A stretch of DNA of 64,000 nt from NCBI GenBank assembly GCA_017454265.1, contig JAFTDJ010000012.1, positions 1 through 64,000 on the forward strand, in the 5' to 3' direction. How positions within the stretch are numbered: the stretch's first letter is position 1; each line of letters opens with the position of its first letter. The notes under the pieces are model-generated. The model worked only from the letters and a program-made list of their open reading frames with translations, did not search any database and was not told where the DNA came from. The stretch is from Bacteroidales bacterium. Its GTDB lineage: Bacteria > Bacteroidota > Bacteroidia > Bacteroidales > UBA932. The position numbers and the translations under genes were made by a program. This document shows, one piece after another, positions 33,934 through 42,564 of this stretch.

Positions 33934-36329
33934 TGAAAAAGTTGTTCATCACAATCCTGGCGCTGCTGCTTGCCTTCGCCGTACAAGGCGCAGACACCTA
34001 CGAATCTTTTGTCTCCAAGAAAGGAGTCAAAAGTGCGGGGACCTGCATGCGTATATACAAAGACGGCGATAAGTTTTGGATGGAGTTCCCCGATTCCCTG
34101 ATGGGCCGGCGAGTAATGCTTTCTTCGTTTATGCGCAGATCCTCCGGCTGGACCAGTTGCGGTACGGATATCTCTGCAAGGGAGGTTTTTACCTTGTCCC
34201 GTACAGATTCCCTGTTGCTCCTTACTTCTCCCGTGGCGGTACCCCATTCGGCCGAGCCTTCGCTGAGGGAGGCTTTGCTGCGCAGCACAGTCGCCCCCGT
34301 GCGCTATGCTTTCCCGATAAAATACAGGAATGCCGATTCTACGGCCGTGGTGGTTGAGGTTAGCAAGCTCTTCAGCCCGTCCAACAAGGACGCCTTCAAT
34401 CCGGTGAAAGTACAGGTGGACGGCAGCGCCATGGTGCACAAGGCTACACCCAAGGCTGAGTTTACCCAGTTCAAGGAGCTCCTCGCCTATCCGTCGAGTA
34501 CCGGAGTCCTCCAGGGCGTAACGTTCAAGGTGGCGCCGCAATACAATATAGGCAGCGGTATGCTTCAGGTGGTTGAGGAGGAAATATTGTCTGTTGACGG
34601 GGACGTGGCAACGGTGCTGACTATTGTACCGGAGACCTCCGCCAAGGTGCGGGTGGCCGACGACCGTATAGGCACGGTGAATGCATCCCGCAGCGTTTTC
34701 GACAGCGCCAAAGGAATACGCAAGGAGAATATTGTCACCCGCTGGGACATCAGCGGCGGCAAGAAGATTGTCGTATATGTGGATACCCTGTTCTCTGCCG
34801 TCCAGCGTGAGGCGGTGAGCCGCGGCATACTGGCCTGGAACAAGCCTTTCGAGGCGGCGGGGCTGGGAAGCGTCATCGAACTGCGCCCCTATGAGCCGGG
34901 CCTGTGCGCGGAGAACCCCCTGGTGAGCAAGGTGATGGCCGATGTTCACAGTTCTGCCGGGAGCGTTTCGGTTTCCGTGCTTTCCGACCCTTCTACGGGA
35001 CTCATTTCGGCTTGCAGCATTACCGTTCCTGCCGGCCTTCGCGGCTCCTTGAGGCTGGACGGTTTCTTCGGCATTTCCGATGTGGATCCAAGATGGCGGG
35101 AATACGCAATCCCCGAAGACGCTTTCTGTGAGGCCCTGAGTGCCAGGGTGATGCAGGCTTTCGCGCGCGCTCTCGGCCTTAGAAGCAACGCAGCAGGCTC
35201 GTATGCCTATTCTCCCGCGCAGCTGCGGGATCCGGAATTTACAGGCAAATACGGAATCAGCGCCTCGGTGACGGACGACGTACTGTTCAACACCCTTGCG
35301 CGCCCCGGCGACAAGGAGAGGGGAGTGGCGACCATCGTGGACCGGCCCGGGGAATACGATTATCTGACGATTGAATGGCTCTATTCGCGTCCCGACGCAG
35401 CCTCTGACAGGGCGCTTGCAGATTCCCTGCTGGACTACGCCGCCGCGACTGGCCGTCCGTATTTGTACCGCCCGTATTCGATGAATTCGCCCGATCCCAG
35501 GGTGTACATCGGAGATTTGGGAAACGACCCGTTCGAAGAGTACGAAAATGCCATGCGCAGGCTCCACTACATTGCCGCAGGCGTGCCTGAATGGTATGAA
35601 AGGACAGTGCCCCAGAACACCGGCTTCAGGTCTGTTCTGGTGGAGCAGTTGCTGAAGCATCATTGTGCTGAGCACCGGAAACTTGCGAGGATGGTGGGCG
35701 GCATTTACGAGCAGGACCTGTCTTCCGGCAGCAAATATGTCGCAGTGAGCAGGGAAGAGCAGAAAAAGGCCCTCGCCACGAGCATACGCGGGATGGATAA
35801 GTTCGGCTATATCGATTCCAACAAGGCTCTCCAGTCCTTCAGCGGCGCATACAATGATTTTGCTACTATTATGCGGGTTAACGCCCTTACCCAGAACTCA
35901 CTGCTTACAAGGCTTCGTTGGAGCGCCGCCGCGACCAAGCTCGGTGTGGCTACCTACAGCATTGAGGAGCTCCTTTCGGATATAACGGATGAGGTTACAT
36001 GTAACTTGCGCAAAGGAAAGGTGCCCGAGGGAGATGATTTACTGGTGGGCGTATGGGTCTCATTGGGCTTGGGCAAGAACGTGCCCGTGTATGCCCGGAA
36101 TTATCAGGAATACATTCATAAGGCACAGGCGCTTTACACACCCCTGTCCCTGTCGCAGGAGCTCTACGGACCCGTGCTTGAGAACGCTTGTGTAGCCGAA
36201 CTCGAGCGGCTGGACGGCATCCTGGAGCAGTGCGTGCGTGCGGCACGAGGCGAATACGACAAGAACCGGATACGTTACGTGCGATCTACGATAAGGGGAA
36301 TGAGGGAAGGAACAAAGACACAACCATAA
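33933..36329 (+). CDS. Catalytically dead paralogue of the zinc metalloprotease
   Basis: A 798-residue exported protein sharing the DUF5118-DUF5117-DUF4953 plan with the previous gene: RPGDKERGVATIVD aligns with EPGDKERGVRLTPP, and SPAQLRDPEFTGKYG with SMEQLRDPEYSRQHG. The signal peptide is MKKLFITILALLLAFAVQGA. At the place of HEVGHTLGLMH it has QAFARALGLRS (residues 408-418). All three zinc His and the catalytic Glu are therefore replaced while the spacing and the surrounding LGL are kept. The frame is intact over its full length, so it is a maintained pseudoenzyme, not decay. It may bind substrate or pair with the active protease. The overlap TAATG suggests co-translation. Confidence 0.88.
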   Translation: MKKLFITILALLLAFAVQGADTYESFVSKKGVKSAGTCMRIYKDGDKFWMEFPDSLMGRRVMLSSFMRRSSGWTSCGTDISAREVFTLSRTDSLLLLTSPVAVPHSAEPSLREALLRSTVAPVRYAFPIKYRNADSTAVVVEVSKLFSPSNKDAFNPVKVQVDGSAMVHKATPKAEFTQFKELLAYPSSTGVLQGVTFKVAPQYNIGSGMLQVVEEEILSVDGDVATVLTIVPETSAKVRVADDRIGTVNASRSVFDSAKGIRKENIVTRWDISGGKKIVVYVDTLFSAVQREAVSRGILAWNKPFEAAGLGSVIELRPYEPGLCAENPLVSKVMADVHSSAGSVSVSVLSDPSTGLISACSITVPAGLRGSLRLDGFFGISDVDPRWREYAIPEDAFCEALSARVMQAFARALGLRSNAAGSYAYSPAQLRDPEFTGKYGISASVTDDVLFNTLARPGDKERGVATIVDRPGEYDYLTIEWLYSRPDAASDRALADSLLDYAAATGRPYLYRPYSMNSPDPRVYIGDLGNDPFEEYENAMRRLHYIAAGVPEWYERTVPQNTGFRSVLVEQLLKHHCAEHRKLARMVGGIYEQDLSSGSKYVAVSREEQKKALATSIRGMDKFGYIDSNKALQSFSGAYNDFATIMRVNALTQNSLLTRLRWSAAATKLGVATYSIEELLSDITDEVTCNLRKGKVPEGDDLLVGVWVSLGLGKNVPVYARNYQEYIHKAQALYTPLSLSQELYGPVLENACVAELERLDGILEQCVRAARGEYDKNRIRYVRSTIRGMREGTKTQP

Positions 36330-36341
36330 ACATTTATAGTT

Positions 36342-38507
36342 ATGAAAAAGTATGTTTTACTTGCAGTTACAGCCCTGATAGGGTTTGCTGCCGTCTCCTG
36401 CCAAAAGGTGGAGACAGAACCGGATGACGCCCTGAGTATTGCAGGGACCACCATCACGGTAGGAAAGGATGCCGCTACTCCGGCAATCACTTTCACAGCC
36501 AACAAGGCCTGGACGGTCACGAGCGATTCCCAGTGGATCGTTCCCGACCAGACTTCCGGTGAAGCCGGAACCGTGACTCTCAAGCTTGCAGTCGCAGAAA
36601 ACGACACATGGGAGGAGAGAAGCGGCAAGGTGACCGTTGCTGTCGGTGAACTTAAAACCGTTGTCACCGTTGTCCAGGGCATCAGTTCTGTATTTGAGAT
36701 TGCTTCTGTCTTTGACATTACGCCAGAGGCCCAGGATATTATTATTCCGGTAAAGACCAACCTTGAATATACCGTGACCGTTCCTGAGGATTATCCCTGG
36801 ATAAGCGTCGTTTCTACAAAGGCAGCTCCTTCTGAGGGGACCATAACGATTCATGTTGCGGCCAATACCGAGCTTGCTCCCCGCGCTGGCAGCTTCGTAG
36901 TTGCCGCACCTGGCTATTCCCAATCTTACACCGTGGTTCAGGATGCTTTCTGGACTCCCGCCGTGAGCGCCGAGGCTGTTTACATCGCCAACAGCCAGTC
37001 GATTTACAATTCTGAGACATGGTCCGTCAACCTGCACCAGCAGTATGTTATCAAGCTGACTACCGGATTTGAAGACAAGGTTACCCTTGTTCTGAACAAG
37101 AAGGGTGTGCCCAACGAGAAAGGCGAATTTGTATTCTTCCCCACCGATAAGATTACTTCCGGCACCTATGTCATCGACGCCACCGGAACCAAGGCCGACA
37201 ATACTTTCTCCATAATGTCTTCTACAGGAGAGGAGAAGTACTACACTGGACTCATTGCCGACGGAGTTGAAATTCCTATTTACGACGGTGAAATCGTAGT
37301 GGAAGAGACGGAAGGCAATTATACCGTTACGGCTATACTAGTGGACGCTGCCGGTTTCCAGCATAATTATTCCTATGTAGGCCCTCTTGCTATCACCAAC
37401 GACTTCCGCGGCGGCAATGCATCGGCAGATTGGAAGAATACTTACGATACTCACTTTACCACCAAGGCTAACGGATGGTATGTGAATTTCTATATGCCTC
37501 GCAGGAATCCTTCCGATATGACCGAAGTTGGAAGCGCATCCTTCTCTTTCTATTCTGCTGCAGGAGATGTCGACCTTAACAATCTTCCCTCCGGAACTTA
37601 TACTTTCGGAGTTGCAGAAAACGATGCGGAACTCAAGTATGCACATGGTACGCTGAAAGCCAATCCCGGGCTTCTTTCTGCTGTGAGCATCACTTTGTAC
37701 GATGTTGACGGCTCGCTTGTCAGTACCGAAGTTCAATCTGAATCCACCGTACTCACAGTTTCAAAGAAAGATGACGGAACTAACAATTTCAAGTACTCCG
37801 CTACCGTGAAGCCTTTTGTCAGGGATGAGAACTGGAATCCAATCTATAGAGATCCAGTCAATGTAAGCATAGACATCGACGTACCCGAGGTCACAGCATC
37901 GGATGTAAGCCTGCATCCGGTGGATGACAAAGATGACGTGTTTGAGACTCTCGACGGGCCCGGCGGAAGTACCTACGTGGGTTATTGGTTCTCCAAGTAC
38001 ATCGGAAGCGATGGCTCTGACCGCAAGGAAGCTATTGCCGGCACCGATTGCAATATTTTCTCCTTCGGCTCCAACTCAACCTTCAACAATGCCTGGTCTA
38101 TGATGATTGCCGTCATTGCCGAAGCCGGATGGACCTTCGAGAAGAATTTCGCAAACCGTTTCTGCAGTACTCCCATCCCCGACGGAACCTACACTTTCGG
38201 AACAGAGGCCAAGATCGGAGCTCTTATTCCTCTGAGATATGGTACAGCCTCAAGATGTTACGTTACCAATACTTATACAGGCACTACTTATTATCCTGTT
38301 GCAGGTACGGTTACCTTGAATAAAGGCACCATAGCAGTAGATCTTACCTGTAAGGCTACAGACGCCGCCCTTGCCGGCAGGACGAGCAGCCCTGCGAGCA
38401 TCCACCTTACCGGCGGTACCGAGTTTACCTGCTACTATTTCCAGGATTGGAGTGCCCTCTCACGAGTCAAGAATCTTTCAATCGATTCTCCCGTGCCGGT
38501 TCAGTAA
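36342..38507 (+). CDS. BACON-domain surface lipoprotein
   Basis: A 721-residue lipoprotein (MKKYVLLAVTALIGFAAVSC). Two N-terminal BACON units are visible, with the typical NKAWTVTSDSQWIVPDQTSG and YTVTVPEDYPWISVVSTKAA, each followed by a V-T-V-VQ strand. The remaining 500 residues are beta-rich with repeated TYTFG segments (SGTYTFGVAENDAEL, DGTYTFGTEAKIGALI) and look like further binding modules. BACON proteins are attached to the surface in glycan and mucin loci and may bind polymers. It is the last gene of the locus, 12 bp after the pseudoprotease and followed by a strong terminator. No catalytic motif is recognised. Confidence 0.82.
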   Translation: MKKYVLLAVTALIGFAAVSCQKVETEPDDALSIAGTTITVGKDAATPAITFTANKAWTVTSDSQWIVPDQTSGEAGTVTLKLAVAENDTWEERSGKVTVAVGELKTVVTVVQGISSVFEIASVFDITPEAQDIIIPVKTNLEYTVTVPEDYPWISVVSTKAAPSEGTITIHVAANTELAPRAGSFVVAAPGYSQSYTVVQDAFWTPAVSAEAVYIANSQSIYNSETWSVNLHQQYVIKLTTGFEDKVTLVLNKKGVPNEKGEFVFFPTDKITSGTYVIDATGTKADNTFSIMSSTGEEKYYTGLIADGVEIPIYDGEIVVEETEGNYTVTAILVDAAGFQHNYSYVGPLAITNDFRGGNASADWKNTYDTHFTTKANGWYVNFYMPRRNPSDMTEVGSASFSFYSAAGDVDLNNLPSGTYTFGVAENDAELKYAHGTLKANPGLLSAVSITLYDVDGSLVSTEVQSESTVLTVSKKDDGTNNFKYSATVKPFVRDENWNPIYRDPVNVSIDIDVPEVTASDVSLHPVDDKDDVFETLDGPGGSTYVGYWFSKYIGSDGSDRKEAIAGTDCNIFSFGSNSTFNNAWSMMIAVIAEAGWTFEKNFANRFCSTPIPDGTYTFGTEAKIGALIPLRYGTASRCYVTNTYTGTTYYPVAGTVTLNKGTIAVDLTCKATDAALAGRTSSPASIHLTGGTEFTCYYFQDWSALSRVKNLSIDSPVPVQ

Positions 38508-38523
38508 ACCGGTCCGCAGACAG

Positions 38524-38555
38524 AAAAAGAGGTCGATCAGTCGACCTCTTTTTTT
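38524..38555 (+). terminator. Rho-independent terminator of the SusCD locus
   Basis: A perfect stem GAGGTCGA / TCGACCTC with loop TCAG (38537-38540) is flanked by A-run and seven Ts, so it can act in both directions: after the BACON gene on the plus strand, and possibly behind the tRNA gene on the minus strand. Confidence 0.9.
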
Positions 38556-38570
38556 GCGTATTAAGCGGAG

Positions 38571-38658
38571 CGGAAAGACAGGGATTCGAACCCTGGAGCC
38601 GCTTTAGGCGGCCACACGCTTTCCAGACGTGCCTCTTCAGCCACTCGAGCATCTTTCC
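38571..38658 (-). tRNA. tRNA-Ser (anticodon GGA)
   Basis: An 88-nt minus-strand gene. The acceptor arms GGAAAGA (38658-38652) and TCTTTCC (38578-38572) pair, with discriminator G at 38571. The T loop GGTTCGAATCC is present. The anticodon loop reads CTGGAAA, giving GGA. A long class II variable arm (GGCCGCC...GCGGCTC) confirms serine identity. CCA is not encoded. The gene lies 59 bp behind the glycosyltransferase stop on the same strand and may be co-transcribed. Confidence 0.96.
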
Positions 38659-38717
38659 TTTTCTGCGGCAAAGGTAATAACTTTTTTTGTATTTCGTACC
38701 TCTGCCGCAAAAAAATG

Positions 38718-40031
38718 TCATTTGCGGTTCATACGGATGCGGGCTTCCAGTTCCCAGGTACGAATCCTGTCTTTGTACAGATTGTTGCGGTTTACGCTCT
38801 CGAGGTCCAATTGCGTGTCGGAATTGCCTCCCCAGCGGCGGCAGTTGTACATAACTTCGTATATGCGTCCGATACGGTACTCGCGGCACACCCGCAGCCC
38901 CACCGCATAATCCTCCCCGTACTTGGTGGTAGGGAAGTTGAGCTCCCTCAGAAGCGGAGTCCAGAATCCCCGCGGAGCGCCAAGCCCGTTGACGCGCAGG
39001 GCGTTGTTGCGTCCGTTGTCCGGGGTCCACTCGCGGTGGTCTATCACTCCCGGAGGCAGCTCCCGCATCTCAAAATCGGTTATACGGTAGGTTCCCACCA
39101 CCATCGCGCAGTCCTGCTCGCGGAAGGCATCCACGAATCTCTGCACCGTATTATCGTCAGAATAAACGTCGTCGGAGTCGAGCTGCAGGGCGAAGCGCCC
39201 GCATTGAGGATGGTGCAGGGCGGCGTTCCAGTTGCCGCCTATAGCGTGATAGGTTTTGTCCTGGGCGATATAGATGAGTTTGGGATCGTCCGCATAGGAG
39301 CGGATTACCTCAACTGTTCCGTCGGTGCTGTTGTCGTCGACCACTATTACGTTGTAGGCGAAACCGGTCTTTTGCGCCAGAGCCGAGCGAATGGCGTCGC
39401 CTACCGTCCGAGCGCGGTTCTTGCAGGGAATCACCACGCTGGCCTCGACGGGAAAGTCCCCTTCGCCCAAATCCACTTCCTTGAACTCGGGAGCCAGCCA
39501 GCCGCCCATACGCTTGAGGTAGGCCGTGCAGGCACGCTCCATTTCCAGCTGAACGCCACGGTTGCGGGGGTCTACGTAGTCGAAGAGCTTCTCGCCGGAG
39601 TCTCTGGTATCTGTCTCAGTTTCGTAGTACAGCAGTTCGTTGACGTGAACCAGCTGCCCGAGTTCGGAGACGCGCAGTCGCAGGTCGTACATGGCGGCAA
39701 ACTCGTACTCCTCGTCCATTGCATCAACTGCCTGTTTGAGCGCCGACGTGCGATACACCTGCACTCCTCCAAAGTCGAAATCGTCCCTGAGCGACCCTTT
39801 TTGGTAATCGATTACCGGCGCCGGCTCGCTGCCGTTGAAGTGGTCTGCGTAGATCATTGCAGCGCCGGTGTCGTCTGCAATCTGCAGCAGGCGCTCGAGG
39901 CCGAGCCACACCCAGTCCAGGCGTGTGTCGCGGGTGTAGATGAGGGTATATTCCGTATCGGCAGATGCGGCGACGGCGCGCACCTTCGCGGTGGAGGTGC
40001 GCAGCGGAAGGTCAAATCTCTTTATTCTCAT
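38718..40031 (-). CDS. Family 2 glycosyltransferase with extra N-terminal GT-like half
   Basis: A 437-residue cytoplasmic protein. The C-terminal 250 residues are a GT-A family 2 domain: VEASVVIPCKNRARTVGDAI at the start, VDDNSTDGTVEVI, and the metal-binding LQLDSDDVYSDDN. About residues 1-180 look like the second half of another GT2 domain (YTLIYTRDTRLDWVWLGLER, GAAMIYADHFNG) without its nucleotide-binding first half. The donor and acceptor are unknown. It has no membrane helix. It overlaps cstA by 4 bp, although the functional link is not obvious. Confidence 0.82.
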   Translation of the reverse strand: MRIKRFDLPLRTSTAKVRAVAASADTEYTLIYTRDTRLDWVWLGLERLLQIADDTGAAMIYADHFNGSEPAPVIDYQKGSLRDDFDFGGVQVYRTSALKQAVDAMDEEYEFAAMYDLRLRVSELGQLVHVNELLYYETETDTRDSGEKLFDYVDPRNRGVQLEMERACTAYLKRMGGWLAPEFKEVDLGEGDFPVEASVVIPCKNRARTVGDAIRSALAQKTGFAYNVIVVDDNSTDGTVEVIRSYADDPKLIYIAQDKTYHAIGGNWNAALHHPQCGRFALQLDSDDVYSDDNTVQRFVDAFREQDCAMVVGTYRITDFEMRELPPGVIDHREWTPDNGRNNALRVNGLGAPRGFWTPLLRELNFPTTKYGEDYAVGLRVCREYRIGRIYEVMYNCRRWGGNSDTQLDLESVNRNNLYKDRIRTWELEARIRMNRK

Positions 40032-41506
40032 TTCTTTACGGACAGTCTTGCCTTACGTTTTTCTCCAAGTACCCATGTATCGAGCTGCAGGCCGGCCAGA
40101 ACGCACCAGAATGCGGCGAAATACGGCGTCCAATCGGTATTGAGTCCCAGGCAGGTTTTGTCTACGCAGATGAAGGTCATGCATACGGTAAACATGAAAA
40201 TGGCGGGAATGCCGGCAATCATATAGTGCTGCGCGTTGGGGTATTTGCGTGCCAGCCAGACGGTTATGGTGCCGAGCATAAACGTGGCGAGCATCTGGTT
40301 GGAAAGCCCGAAGTAACGCCATATTACGTTGAATCCGTCTTCGTTGCTCATGTTGAACCACAGCAGCAGCGCTACGGCCGCAAAGATGGGGACGCTTATC
40401 AGTAGGCGTTTTCCTATCTTGTCTTGCCTGATATTGAAGAACTCAGCGATGTTGATGCGGGCTCCGCGGAGGGCCGTGTCGCCTGACGTGATGGGGGCGG
40501 CTACGACGCCGAGGACTGCCAGGACGCTGCCGGCAATGCCGAGCCAGTGCTTGCTCACGGCGGTTACCACCTGCGGCGCGGACGCGCTCTGCAGGCCGCA
40601 GTCCTGCATGCCTCCGTCAAAGAAGAAATAGGAGCTTACGGCGGCCCAGATCAGTGCAACTATACCTTCCGTAATCATGGCTCCGTAAAACACCGGGCGC
40701 CCCATCTTCTCGCTCTTTATGCAGCGGGCCATAAGCGGGCTCTGGGTGGCGTGGAAACCGCTCACCGCTCCGCAGGCTACAGTGATGAAGAGGCAGGGAA
40801 ATATGCTCTGGCCGGTAACGCCGACGGAAGGGGCCCGGTTCTGCAAGCCGTCCCAGAACTCCGGAATTGAAGGCCAGTGGATGACCAGGCATACCATGAG
40901 CGATACCGCCATGAACAGCAGGGCAATGGCAAAAACCGGGTAAATCTTACCGATGAGTTTGTCTATGGGAAGCATGGTTGCTACTATGTAGTAGCCGAGT
41001 ATGATCAGGGCCCAGATGAGCACCCATTTGGTCGTGCCGTCTCCCGCCAGGTCGCCCAGTATGAGAGCGGGGCTGTAAACAAATACGGCACCGACCATGA
41101 GCAGGAGTATTGTGGTGAATATCATTATTACGTTTCGGCTGCCCCAGTGCAGTTCACTCCCTACGATTTCCGGGAATGTGGCGCCGCCTTTGCGGATGGA
41201 GAGCATGCCGGTGAAGAAATCGTGCACGGCTCCGGCGAAGATGCAGCCGAAGACTATCCACAGGTAGCAGGCAGGCCCGAATTTTGCGCCCATGATGGCG
41301 CCGAAGATGGGGCCGGTTCCGGCTATGTTGAGGAACTGTATCATGAACACTTTCCAACTTGGCATGGGGACGAAGTCCACCCCGTCCGCCTTGGAAACTG
41401 CAGGGGTCACACGTGAAGGGTCAACCCCAAAGACCTTTTCTACGAATCTGCCGTAAAACAGGTAGCCCACGATCAGGGCCGCGATGCTGATAAGGAATGA
41501 GAACAT
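40028..41506 (-). CDS. cstA: CstA-family carbon starvation transporter
   Basis: A 492-residue inner membrane protein with about 13 helices. It carries the CstA core: FLNIAGTGPIFGAIMGAKFG, GCIFAGAVHDFFTGMLSIRK, VACGAVSGFHATQSPLMARC and AAPITSGDTALRGARINIAE. In other bacteria CstA and BtsT import peptides or pyruvate; which applies here is unknown. The protein is shorter than E. coli CstA (about 700 residues) but in the range of Bacteroidetes and Gram-positive members. It lies 2 nt after galM in a minus-strand cluster. Confidence 0.93.
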   Translation of the reverse strand: MFSFLISIAALIVGYLFYGRFVEKVFGVDPSRVTPAVSKADGVDFVPMPSWKVFMIQFLNIAGTGPIFGAIMGAKFGPACYLWIVFGCIFAGAVHDFFTGMLSIRKGGATFPEIVGSELHWGSRNVIMIFTTILLLMVGAVFVYSPALILGDLAGDGTTKWVLIWALIILGYYIVATMLPIDKLIGKIYPVFAIALLFMAVSLMVCLVIHWPSIPEFWDGLQNRAPSVGVTGQSIFPCLFITVACGAVSGFHATQSPLMARCIKSEKMGRPVFYGAMITEGIVALIWAAVSSYFFFDGGMQDCGLQSASAPQVVTAVSKHWLGIAGSVLAVLGVVAAPITSGDTALRGARINIAEFFNIRQDKIGKRLLISVPIFAAVALLLWFNMSNEDGFNVIWRYFGLSNQMLATFMLGTITVWLARKYPNAQHYMIAGIPAIFMFTVCMTFICVDKTCLGLNTDWTPYFAAFWCVLAGLQLDTWVLGEKRKARLSVKK

Positions 41507-41508
41507 GG

Positions 41509-42552
41509 CTATTCAACGCTAAAGGCAAAAACAATCGCTTCGTGATAGAGTTTTCCCGGCTTGAGGACTACGGGCGGATACTCCGGATGATTGGGGCTGT
41601 CCGGGTAGTGCTGGCACTCGATGGCCACGCCGTCGTAGTCGTGGTAAATGCGTCCGCGTTTACCCTTCGGGCAGCCGTTGAGCCAGTTGCCGGTGTATAT
41701 CTGTACGCCTGGCTGGGTGGTATGTACGGTAAGCACACGCCCGCTCCGCGCAGCCTTGAGGGTTGCCGCTTTCTGGAGCTGGCCGGGCATGTAACCGTCT
41801 ATGAGCCAGCAGGCATCGTATCCCTTACCCGTTTTGAGGGCGGGAAAGTCCTTGCGGATGTCCCGGCCAAGACGTTTGGGGTTGAGAAAGTCCATCGGCG
41901 TTCCGGCTACCGGCTCCGATTCGCCCAGGGGAATCAGTGTGTCGTCCGTAGGAAGATACTCGGAGGCGTTGAGCCTGAGGGTATGACGCAATACCGAACC
42001 TTTGCAGTCGAGATTGAAATAGGCGTGGTTGGTGAGGTTGATTACAGTGGGGGCGTCGGCCTTTGCGGTGAAAGTGAGGGTGAGTACATTGTCGTCGTTC
42101 CATTCGTAGTGGGCAACAGCCACGACACGCCCCGGATAGCCCATTTCTCCGTCCTCGGATACATATTTGAATTCTACGGCACCGTGTTTCTTGCGGGATT
42201 CCCATACCTGGTTCTGGAAGCCTTCAGGTCCGCCGTGCAGGTGGTTGGGCCCGTTGTTCACGGGAAGTTCATACTCTTTTCCGTTCAGCGTGAAGCGGCC
42301 GCCGGCGATGCGGTTGGCGTATCGCCCGGGGCACTTGCCGAAGCAGGGGCCGTCGTAAAAATAGTTCTCGGCCTTGCCGTAACCGAGCACCACGTCGCCG
42401 AAGACGCCGTTGCGGTCGGGTACGTTCACCGACACTATCGCAGCTCCTATGTTGGACAGGACTGCTGAGGCGCCGGAGGCGTTGGTAATGGTATAACGGT
42501 AGATCGCCTTGCCGTCGGACGTGCGGGCCCATAGTTTTCTGGAAACACTCAT
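41509..42552 (-). CDS. galM: Aldose 1-epimerase (galactose mutarotase)
   Basis: A 347-residue enzyme interconverting alpha and beta anomers of aldoses. It is recognised by GYGKAENYFYDGPCFGKCPG (family GY...Y......G..GR.ANRI), GRYANRIAGGRFTLNGKEYE, NNGPNHLHGGPEGFQNQVWE, VINLTNHAYFNLDC with the catalytic His, and the glutamate in HYPDSPNHPEYPPVVLKPG. No signal peptide is seen, so it is cytoplasmic. It is 12 nt downstream of the FAD oxidoreductase and 2 nt before cstA. Confidence 0.93.
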   Translation of the reverse strand: MSVSRKLWARTSDGKAIYRYTITNASGASAVLSNIGAAIVSVNVPDRNGVFGDVVLGYGKAENYFYDGPCFGKCPGRYANRIAGGRFTLNGKEYELPVNNGPNHLHGGPEGFQNQVWESRKKHGAVEFKYVSEDGEMGYPGRVVAVAHYEWNDDNVLTLTFTAKADAPTVINLTNHAYFNLDCKGSVLRHTLRLNASEYLPTDDTLIPLGESEPVAGTPMDFLNPKRLGRDIRKDFPALKTGKGYDACWLIDGYMPGQLQKAATLKAARSGRVLTVHTTQPGVQIYTGNWLNGCPKGKRGRIYHDYDGVAIECQHYPDSPNHPEYPPVVLKPGKLYHEAIVFAFSVE

Positions 42553-42564
42553 ATAGATTGATTA

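Noticed and set aside
38467..39030. Minus-strand frame spanning the end of the glycosyltransferase region and the tRNA
   Set aside because: It runs straight through the tRNA-Ser gene and the terminator.
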